From: Ceratopteris richardii
Lineage: Eukaryota; Streptophyta; Polypodiopsida; Polypodiales; Pteridaceae
NCBI GenBank assembly: GCA_020310875.1
Contig: CM035407.1
Location: 67,087,158-67,151,157 of the forward strand
Direction: 5' to 3'
DNA: 64,000 nucleotides
The notes beneath the pieces were generated by a model. The model was not told the DNA's origin and did not search any database. It saw only the letters and a program-made list of their open reading frames with translations. The position numbers were made by a program, and so were the translations under genes. Positions within the stretch are counted from its first letter, which is position 1. Each line of letters starts with the position of its first letter. This document shows positions 56,436-64,000 of this stretch, piece after piece.

Positions 56436-56807
56436 TCAAACATCTGAGTTTACTACAGACATGCACTGCTCATGAGAAGATGGGTCAAAACTACAGATAG
56501 TAGTAAACGGCCATTCTTCTTCCAGCACAAGATTAGCAGACTCTGTTTTTGGTGTAGAGGCCTCTACAACAACCATTCCAACCTCTTTCTTCTTTGCCTC
56601 TTTAGAAGCCAGTTTTGGACAGTTCTTTATGATATGATCATTCCTTTTACAATACTTACAAAACAATTTCAGCTTTTCTGATTTCTTCTCATCTTTATCT
56701 TCCTTCTTCGAATATGCAAAATTAGCAGATTTCTGCTTACTAGTTGAAGAGCTCCATTTTCCTTTTCCCTTCTGACTAGCCAGGAAAGCTTGATCTGCAA
56801 CTCGCAT
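56436..56807 (-). pseudogene. Copia-D nucleocapsid
   Basis: Lys-rich stretch with one intact knuckle, CKYCKRNDHIIKNC, then an acidic spacer. A stop at 56838 separates it from gag. Confidence 0.82.
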
Positions 56808-56837
56808 AATGGACCTATTCTGCCTCGACTGATCTTC

Positions 56838-57542
56838 CTACAACAAAACAGAGACTAACTCCTCAAATGATAAGGCATTCGGATTGCCTTGCATCATCAA
56901 CCGAAGAGTAGAAGCAAAACTCTGATATGAATCAGGAAGACCATTCAAAACGGTCTGCACAAGTGAGCTATCTGGTATAACCTCATCAGCAAAAATCAAT
57001 TGTTCCTTCAAGTCTTTGATCTTCGTCAGGAAACTATCCATAGAACCACCTTCATTCATGTGCTCACTCTCCAACTGTTTTCGGAGGTAAGCAACACGAG
57101 CCTCATTCCTAGCTTGGTACAATGTGGTAAGTGTATCCCAAGCATCCTTAGCTGTTCTACAAGAGTGAATGTGAGGAATAATGGCATGTTTGACAGACAA
57201 AGCTATCAATGCATGTGCTTGGGCATCTCTACCATCCCAACGAATCTGCTCTACAGTAGGTGCAGTAGAAATTGCAGCACGAACAAGAATATGCAAAATA
57301 TCATCATCTTCGACACCTTCTGCATTAGCTTCACTACCTGCAGTTGTAACAGTTGCACGTGTGATAGGACATTTTTCGACACCCTGCATAATGTTCCACA
57401 GTCCTTTTGCAACCAACACATGTCGCATCATATAAGCCCATAATGGGTAGTTGGTACCATCCAACTTATGCTCAACAACCAACATACAGAATACATCACT
57501 GCTTTTAGCCATATGTTTTATAGGGTAACAACTTAGTTTCAA
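56838..57542 (-). CDS. Copia-D gag
   Basis: 234 codons: EHKLDGTNYPLWAYMMRHVL, AKDAWDTLTTLYQ, SFLTKIKDLKEQL, LSFEELVSVLL. A typical copia gag capsid part, intact over this stretch. The probable native start is the internal Met at MAKSSDVF. Confidence 0.85.
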   Translation of the reverse strand: MKLSCYPIKHMAKSSDVFCMLVVEHKLDGTNYPLWAYMMRHVLVAKGLWNIMQGVEKCPITRATVTTAGSEANAEGVEDDDILHILVRAAISTAPTVEQIRWDGRDAQAHALIALSVKHAIIPHIHSCRTAKDAWDTLTTLYQARNEARVAYLRKQLESEHMNEGGSMDSFLTKIKDLKEQLIFADEVIPDSSLVQTVLNGLPDSYQSFASTLRLMMQGNPNALSFEELVSVLL

Positions 57543-57958
57543 GGATAATTAAGGAGTTAGATAAGAAATCTAAAGGGTTTTGATAGGATAGAAGTTTAGT
57601 TTATGAGCTATTTGAGGGTTTGGATGAGATTTAAAGCTAAAAGAAAAGGTTTTGATTGATTAAAAACATGGTTTAAGGGAAGTTTAAGGTAAACCTATAG
57701 TAAAGGGGTTAATTAAGTAGGTTTTGTTCTCTGAAGGAGTCTCTAAAGGAGTTAATGTATAGGGCAAAAGGCATTAAATGGAAACCTTTGCTAGTATATG
57801 ATCAATGTCTACCCCTCATGATTGTATGCACATTTTGTAAGGCCCCCGTTATGAGGAGAAGCCAAGCGTGCATTACCCAATTGATGGGAATCCCAACTTG
57901 CATGTTGGATGAAGGTCATATTCGACCATGTAAGGTATTGTCAGAAATCATTTATATT
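57543..57958. other. Spacer between Copia-D and the solo-LTR candidate
   Basis: No gene. Some G/T-rich phrases (GGGTTTTGATAGG, AAGTAGGTTTTG) resemble the reverse complement of the F1 LTR near 30050, so it may be a displaced part of the F2 LTR. Confidence 0.35.
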
Positions 57959-58315
57959 TGTTAGGTCGGTTCAACCGGTCTAAGCCGTGTATGAGAATTA
58001 CGCGGGTGGTGGCCGCCCATGCTCTACCGCCCATGTATAGCCGTCCACGGAAGACCACCCATGATCCTATATGTACATGAGTTCTGCACTACCTGAGATA
58101 TCACGTTGAGCCAGCATACCTCTACCTTGTATCTCCCTATCTAGAGTTGTCTAGATCACCATTTAAGCTCTACCTTGAGAGCGCACGGGTGGACAATGCC
58201 ATCATCTTTGTACTTGCTGTTAGTAAAAAAATTGTTGAGATTCTCCTATATCTGTTATCTTCTCTGCTACTGCTCCTGTGTTATATTGCGTAACTATTGT
58301 CTTACAACCTTAACA
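57959..58315. repeat. Possible solo LTR
   Basis: 357 bp with near-inverted ends TGTTAGG … CCTTAACA, more GC-rich than its surroundings, with an LTR-like 3' part. Flanks are ATATT and AATAT, not an exact duplication. No matching internal region is seen. Confidence 0.4.
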
Positions 58316-59029
58316 AATATTTAAATGTAAATGAATAATTAAATAAGTCAATTAATAATTGACATTATTTAAATAATATTAAGGCTATGCAAATATCTTT
58401 AAATTTAATAATTGATAGGTTGAATTTAATTAATTCTAAAGTAAATAAATAATTGAAAATAATTGAAAATAATTGAAAGGTTGAATTTATTTAATTCTAA
58501 AAGGATGATAAAAGTCTAGGGTCAAGTGAGTATTTATTTATTTATTTAGTGGATATTGTATGTTTTTGGAAAAATGAATGGAAGAAAATCCCACGCCTTT
58601 TTTTTTTGGTTGAGTTGTGTTGAGTGGATGTGGAGTAAATGTGGGCTGCATGAATGAGTTAACTTAGGAAAATGTGGGCTATGGTGAGCTACTCACATGT
58701 ATAAAAGGAGGGGAGTCGTATCCAGGAGCTCATGTTATTTTGCAGGTACTTCATTTTACTCTAAACTTTAGGCTTGTTTGTTCGTGCACATATTTTCATG
58801 TTGTCCTTTCTGGCAGGAGAAGAGACAAGGCCATCTCTCTTACTTTTGCATTTCATTTAATGTAAAGAAACTTTTTTTCCTTTTTTTTCAGAAGACACAT
58901 AGAGATGGAGAGGAGATTGTTTTTGTTTTTTCTTTCTTTCTTTTTTTTTTCTTTTTTTCTTCTTCTTTATTTCTCTCCCTCTCTTCTCCCTCTCTTCTGT
59001 GCCCGCGGCACAGCGCGCTGCGCACAACC

Positions 59030-59032
<3 letters not shown>

Positions 59033-59123
<91 letters not shown>

Positions 59124-59130
59124 GAGAGAG
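59033..59130. repeat. AG microsatellite in F2 LTR
   Basis: Almost pure (AG)n, the counterpart of the CT tracts in F1. Overlapping ORFs here are repeat artefacts. Confidence 0.92.
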
Positions 59131-59956
59131 TTTTATTTTTTTATATTTTTATTTTATTTTTATTTTTTCTTTTCTTTCTTTTCGGAGAGAGAGAGAGAGA
59201 TTTTGTTTTTTTTTTCCTTTTCTTTATTATATTATATTATATTTTATATTTTCATTTTAATTTTATTTTATGCATATATGATAAGTATTATTATATTTTA
59301 TATATTTTATTTAAATTTAATTAAATGCATATGTATTAAGTATATTTATTTAATATATGAGATGTATGGTATATGAACATGTGAATGATTAGTGTATATG
59401 TTTTTAGGTATATTTTTGTAATAATATAAAGGGTATGTAATGTGTATGTTTAGTGCATGTATGTGTTTATTAAGAATGTCTATGTGTGTGTGTTTTTTTT
59501 TTAAGTTCATATTGAATATAGTAGTTAGGTTTATAATATATAATTAAATTGATTACATAAGTAAATGTATGATTTGATTACCTAAAGATGTTTTATGTTT
59601 TCTAGGATAGCAGAAGAAGGTATTAGAAGTAGCAATTTAGCCATTTTTCCTCCTTTTTTCCAAAGATATTTTCCCTAATCTTAAAAATCCATTCTCACCT
59701 TTCTTAACTCTTTTTAGGCTTCATCATACTCATCCAAATTCTCCATTCCCAATCATTAGGATTCACTTAGCTTTTGATTTTATCCTATCTGATCATATCT
59801 TTTCATTTACCTTTCCCTATCCATTAGCCTATCTTTTGCAACCCATACTTGTTAGCCTAAACATGATAGAAGCTTATGATACTAAATGTATGATAAATGC
59901 ATTAGATTTAATTCATTAACATGAATGTATGTATGCATGAATGTATGTTAGTGTAT

Positions 59957-60290
59957 GCATGTTAGATGTATGTATGTAAGTGTTAGATGTATACATGTTA
60001 GGTATGCTTGAATGTATTCATGTTAGATGTTAGTGAATGTATGCATAATTAGTGCATGTATATGATAATGCATGTATGCATGATAGGTATGTATGCATGT
60101 ATTCATGTGAAATATGTATGCATGTATTCATGTGAAATATGTATGCATGAATGTATGTTAGTATATGCATGTTAGATGTATGTATGTAAGTGTTAGATGT
60201 ATACATGTTAGGTATGATTGAATGTATTCATGTTAGATGTTAGCGAATGTATGCATAATTAGTGCATGTATATGATAATGCATGTTAGAT
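59957..60290. repeat. Direct duplication, about 120 bp, spaced about 210 bp
   Basis: 59957-60080 recurs at about 60167-60290, with shared GTAAGTGTTAGATGTATACA and GCATAATTAGTGCATG. Confidence 0.75.
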
Positions 60291-60339
60291 ATTTTGCATG
60301 TATGCATGATAGGTATGTACGCATGTGAAATATGTATGC

Positions 60340-60635
60340 ATAAATGTATGTTAGTGTATGCATGTTTATGTATGTGTGTTAGTAAATGAATGTTTATGTA
60401 TGTGTCTTAGTGTATGCATGTTTATGTATGTGTGTTAGTGTTTGCATGTTTATGTATGTGTGTTAGTGAATGCATGTTTATGTATGTGTGTTAGTGTATG
60501 CATGTTTATGTATGTGTGTTAGTGAATGCATGTTTATGTATGTGTGTTAGTGTATGCATGTTTATGTATGTGTGTTAGTGAATGCATATTTATGTATGTG
60601 TGTTAGTGTATGCATGTTTATGTATGTGAGTTATG
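60340..60635. repeat. 28-bp tandem array in F2 LTR
   Basis: About ten units of TTTATGTATGTGTGTTAGTG plus (T/A)ATGCATG. GTATGCATG and GAATGCATG units largely alternate, suggesting 56-bp amplification steps. Confidence 0.85.
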
Positions 60636-61267
60636 TATATGTATGTATGTGATGTTAGTGTATGTATATGGAGTGTTATGCATGTGTATGAATGTGAAGT
60701 GTTATGCATGTGTATGCATGTGAAGTGTTATGCATGTGTATGCATGTGAAGTGTTATGCATGTATGCATGTGAGATATGTATACATGTATGTTAGAGGTA
60801 TATGCATGCATGAGTAATGATGCAATGAATGCATGAGGCATGTGTATGCATGTGAAATGTATGCAAGTGTATGTTTGCATGTATGCAAATGGATGTGTGT
60901 ATGTGTGCATGAATGAGATATGTATATTAGAATGTGTATATAAGAATGAATGCATATGCTTATGATATATATATATATAAGAAAGTTAATTAACTTATGT
61001 TAGCATGAGTTTTAAATATGTTAAGTTTTGAATATTAATACTATAAGTGAGTGTTTTGTATATATGAAAGCATACTTATGGTTCTCATGTTATTTTGCAG
61101 CTCATGTTGAAGACGGATTGATGAACAGAAGAGTAGAAAAAGAAAATATACTACACCGGAATTCTGATGTTTAGCTTTTGTATAGGATAGAATTTAGTTT
61201 CTATCATTCATACAAATAGTTATAAATTAAAAATATATATATAATCTATTTGCATTTTTCTTTTCAT

Positions 61268-61279
61268 GTCTATATAAGC
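61268..61279 (+). promoter_or_regulatory. Candidate F2 LTR TATA box
   Basis: TCTATATAAGC, a good plant TATA element, lies 15-25 bp upstream of the LTR-borne ORF. If used, the ORF would sit at the 5' end of the genomic RNA. Confidence 0.45.
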
Positions 61280-61295
61280 ATCTACTAGTAATACT

Positions 61296-61652
61296 TTGAT
61301 TGAACGTGATATACCTTCTCCTTTGTTTGAAATACTTTTTCCTATTCCACTAGAAAATAATACAATTAGTGATGAATTAATTAAGGATTGTGTTGTAGAA
61401 GAAACTTTGCATTCCCTAGATTACAATTGTAGACTGTCTAGAGTATTACCTTTGCTTTCCATTGTTTTACCCGACCTTGAAAATAGTGAAGTTCTGTTCC
61501 CTCCATCCGTAAATAGAATTATTGATTGTTCTCAATTAAACTCAAACGAAACTGAAATTGTTAAAGATAAAGTAACTAGTGAAAACCTTATCCTTCCATC
61601 TTATATAGACGCAATCAATAGGTATAGAAACGATGTGCCTTATGGTCTTTAG
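61296..61652 (+). CDS. LTR-borne ORF, F2 copy (intact, about 118 codons)
   Basis: Begins at or before MIERDIPSPLFEIL (ATT at 61296; the frame is open from 61279, so the true start is unclear). It ends PSYIDAINRYRNDVPYGL-stop, 87 bp before the LTR end. It aligns with the F1 LTR ORFs over its whole length: E.IKD…E.L…YDHSLTKFL, LFPPPLNR in F1 matching LFPPSVNR, and the PSY.EAI.RYR…PYG terminus. Two halves of the protein resemble each other (IKD…E.L…Y and VKD.VTSENLILPSY). No known domain. Function unknown. Confidence 0.7.
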   Translation: MIERDIPSPLFEILFPIPLENNTISDELIKDCVVEETLHSLDYNCRLSRVLPLLSIVLPDLENSEVLFPPSVNRIIDCSQLNSNETEIVKDKVTSENLILPSYIDAINRYRNDVPYGL

Positions 61653-61740
61653 TAAAATATGTGCCCTGCCATAGACACCCTGCGTGCGCCATTAGCGAGA
61701 CGGCTGACTTGATCCAACAGCCATCACAAATCGCTTCCAC

Positions 61741-61758
61741 ATTTGAACCCGACGTGAA
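61741..61758 (+). other. F2 primer-binding site, degenerate tRNA-Trp
   Basis: TGAACCCGACGTGAA is shared exactly with the F1 site; the first GG of TGG is lost. Confidence 0.75.
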
Positions 61759-62409
61759 CAACGGCATGGCAGGACAGGTATAATTTCTTTTCCTTTTTCC
61801 ATATGCATTAGTTTTGTTTAGGTTAAGTGGTTGCAGTATCTTGTGGTGGTTCATCTTGCAGAGGTAGTACTCAAAAACCTTGTAATTCTTTGGGTGTTGA
61901 GGGATCGGCTTATGCTCTGAGAGCCTCCATGGGAATAGGCAAGTAGTTCAGCCTCGTCTCGCCACCCCTACCATCAAGAACTTGAAGAATTACGTTTGCA
62001 TGCATAGCATTTACTTTTTTTTGTATTCGACATTTTCCTACTCAACAATGTATACTTAAAATTATCACGTGCACTTTAGCTTCATCATCAAGCACTAGGT
62101 ATATTCACTAAACTTAAAATCTTTTTGTTACTATTTTAGTAGGACTTTAGGAGAAATAACTTAAAATATTAGAGTCTTTAGTACGACTTTTATTTTGAAA
62201 TTTCAAAAAGAACTTTCATTTGAAAGTTATTATCTACTTTACGAGAATTGTTAAAAGGGTTTTAAATTTAGCAAAATTGGAATCAAAAAATTTAATTAGC
62301 TTGGTAAGAGACCAAAAAACAAGAGTACAAGAGGAAATTAAAGATTTTATTTAAAAAACTTAAGTCTAATGCTAATATACAAAATAAAATGGATGAATTG
62401 TTTTGAGAT
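61759..62409 (+). other. F2 leader
   Basis: AT-rich sequence with no conserved ORF. Confidence 0.5.
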
Positions 62410-63513
62410 ATGATGTCTGAAACTCAAGGGCAGAAAGTGGTAGAAGCAATGCTTAAGGAAAAAGGGAATTTCACCGAGGTAAATGCAACTAATTATCTAG
62501 ATACGTTTGAAGATATAGCAAAATTACATGGTTTGTCTATATCTAAGTGGGTAACTTATTTGGTAAGGCTTGCTATAGGGTCAGCTATAAGTGTAATTGA
62601 ACCTCATAGTGAGCTTGAATGGGACGACTTTAGGAAACAAATGCATAAGGAGTTCTACCTTGAAGATTATAGTCAGCATAGTAGAGAAGGGTTCATGAAA
62701 TGGCTTAGCACCCCTAAGACTCAGATTTCCCTTACACAATTGCATGAAGAGTTTATGAAAAGGTTTTCACAGTTGCCAGGAGAGGATAGGACTGCACTCA
62801 CACCTAACATAGTTCTATGTTTTCTAAAGGTATTACCTTCTGATATTAGAAGTGAAGTTGAAAGGAGGCTTGAGGAACCCGGGAAAAAATATGGCCTTAC
62901 GGATGACTGGGGAGCATTAAAACAAGTAGTAGAGGCAGTAGCCCAGATGAAATAAAGGCAAAAATTACTTTATGGTAACAATCTAAGTTTCCCACTAATA
63001 TGTCCCACTACTCTAATTCCTATATTTAATCATAGTACCACTGACCAAGAATCTACATCAAAAATTCCTAGTGAACTAGAATTTGAAATATCATTTAGTA
63101 AATTAGATAATATGATGCAGGTGCATATAAATATGTCTAACGAAGTAGCTACACTTCAAAATATAGTCTATTCATTAACTACTCAAGATAGAACAATTTT
63201 AGGACCTCAATTTACTAATGCCCCTCAAATAAATCCAATGCCTGTAGCACCTTTTATGACTCAACCAATAGCTCAAAGTAATGAATGGAGGAGCACACCT
63301 ACTCGACGATGTGTTTGGTGCGATTCTACAAATCACATGTCCTACGCTTGTGAAGCTTTAAAAGAAGCAAAGGAAAGAAAACTATTAATAGATATAGATA
63401 AAAAATTATGTGATTATTGCACCCACCTTCCATTAGGAGTAAATTGGGGAAAAGGGGTATGCAAAAACTATATGAGAATATATCTGAAGCACAAAAAACT
63501 CTCCTGTGATTAG
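62410..63513 (+). pseudogene. F2 gag with CCHC knuckle
   Basis: Starts ATGATGTCTGAAACTCAAG (MMSETQGQKVVEAML). DTFEDIAKLHGL, FRKQMHKEFYLEDYSQHS, EFMKRFSQLPGEDR and KKYGLTDDW follow. One TAA at 62953-62955 interrupts it, after which the frame continues to CVWCDSTNHMSYAC (knuckle) and CDYCTHLPLGVNWGKG. Better preserved than F1 gag. Confidence 0.88.
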
Positions 63514-64000
63514 TTTAGAATGTGATGAGTGTGATCTAGAAGATGAAAACTCTAATGAAAATAAAAGTTATTCAATTGAAGCATTAATAAAAGCCAGGGA
63601 TGATATAATGCATAAAAGAGCATGGGACTCACTTGTCGATCATTTCTTTATCTTTTCACATATAGAAAATATGGAAGAGAAGAGAAAACGGGATGAAACT
63701 CACGATATAGATGAAACCAATCAAATGATAACTAGAAAACAGTTAAGGGAAGAACCTAAAAATTTTCAATTTTAGGGAAACACAAATTTAGACTCAAATG
63801 AACAAAAAAGAAGAGAAATAAGGGAGGGGAAACAACCTGAAATATCAAACAAACCTTTAGATTCAAAGCCTAGTGAACAATCAGAACAAAATGAGGAAAA
63901 AACAAAGAAACTTAAACGAATCCTAAGGCCATTTTAACCTCAAAATTAAAACAGAAAAATGATGCAAAAGAAATACTTTACGAGATACTTTTGAAAAGTC
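63506..64000 (+). pseudogene. F2 gag-pol linker, partial at window edge
   Basis: Overlaps the gag end by 8 nt. Contains SIEALIKARDDIMHKRAWDS and EEKRKRDE. After a TAG at 63773-63775, REIREGKQP and a Lys-rich tail follow, collinear with the F1 linker. Protease and later domains lie beyond the window. Confidence 0.75.

Larger units (their letters stand above)
53106..57542 (-). mobile_element. Copia-D, Ty1/copia element lacking its 5' LTR
   Basis: 3' LTR 53106-53229, then RNase H, RT, integrase, protease, nucleocapsid and gag up to 57542. No second LTR or primer site is found upstream of gag, so the 5' end is lost. Same family as Copia-C. Confidence 0.88.
58316..61739 (+). repeat. Gypsy-F2 5' LTR (left boundary uncertain)
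   Basis: Same composition as the F1 LTRs in opposite orientation: AT-rich start, AG microsatellite, long TGTATGCATG-type repeats, then an ORF and a short tail before the primer site. The left end is not clear because the F1-like first bases are missing. Confidence 0.7.

Noticed and set aside
60340..60635. Regular 28-bp repeats resembling a CRISPR array
   Set aside because: Units are contiguous with no unique spacers, no cas genes, and the context is a plant LTR.

Overview
The window is a block of nested and tandemly arranged LTR retrotransposons from a plant nuclear genome. I found no intact host gene. The evidence for a plant is (i) Ty1/copia and Ty3/gypsy elements in which I recognise primer-binding sites matching plant tRNA-iMet, tRNA-Asp and tRNA-Trp, (ii) AT-rich repeat-filled spacers, and (iii) a broken copy of a plant-type beta-tubulin. 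A large repeat-rich genome such as a gymnosperm's would fit, but that is inference.

Layout, left to right. Copia-A (minus strand) enters from the left edge. It is split by a 17.3-kb Ty3/gypsy element, G1 (958-18253), with near-identical LTRs and a 5-bp target duplication AAAGC. Copia-A resumes at 18259 and ends in its 5' LTR (21453-22623). Next comes a beta-tubulin retro-pseudogene in two pieces of opposite orientation (22888-23743 minus; 25575-25829 plus). Between the pieces lie the 3' end, LTR and primer site of an older sibling of G1, called G2. One balanced inversion of about 2.1 kb (about 23740-25832) explains both the split tubulin and the flipped G2 end. The rest of G2's last ORF lies at 25836-26866 and 43636-46018 (minus). 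These two parts are separated by Copia-C (plus strand, 26867-43635, target duplication ATTCT), whose 5' LTR was in turn split by Gypsy-F1 (minus, 26916-41199). F1 has LTRs of about 3.6 kb and a pol that resembles fungal Ty3/gypsy elements. Copia-B (46553-52871, minus, same family as Copia-A) follows, then the pol tail of another copy, then Copia-D (53106-57542, minus, same family as Copia-C). A possible solo LTR follows, and then Gypsy-F2 (plus, LTR about 58316-61739 and gag to the window end), a relative of F1.

Most unusual content. G1 reads, on the minus strand: 5' LTR, tRNA-Asp primer site, a leader with about 20 copies of the self-complementary core TCGCGA, gag with four zinc knuckles, protease, reverse transcriptase, RNase H, two integrase HHCC modules, integrase, a second retropepsin-like domain, and a roughly 1,500-codon proline-rich/coiled-coil ORF (ORF3). 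ORF3 runs through the polypurine tract into the LTR. ORF3 recurs in G2, including its stop position inside the LTR. The F1 and F2 LTRs each carry a conserved ORF of about 120 codons just upstream of the primer site. The coding regions of all elements are damaged by stops, frameshifts or deletions.
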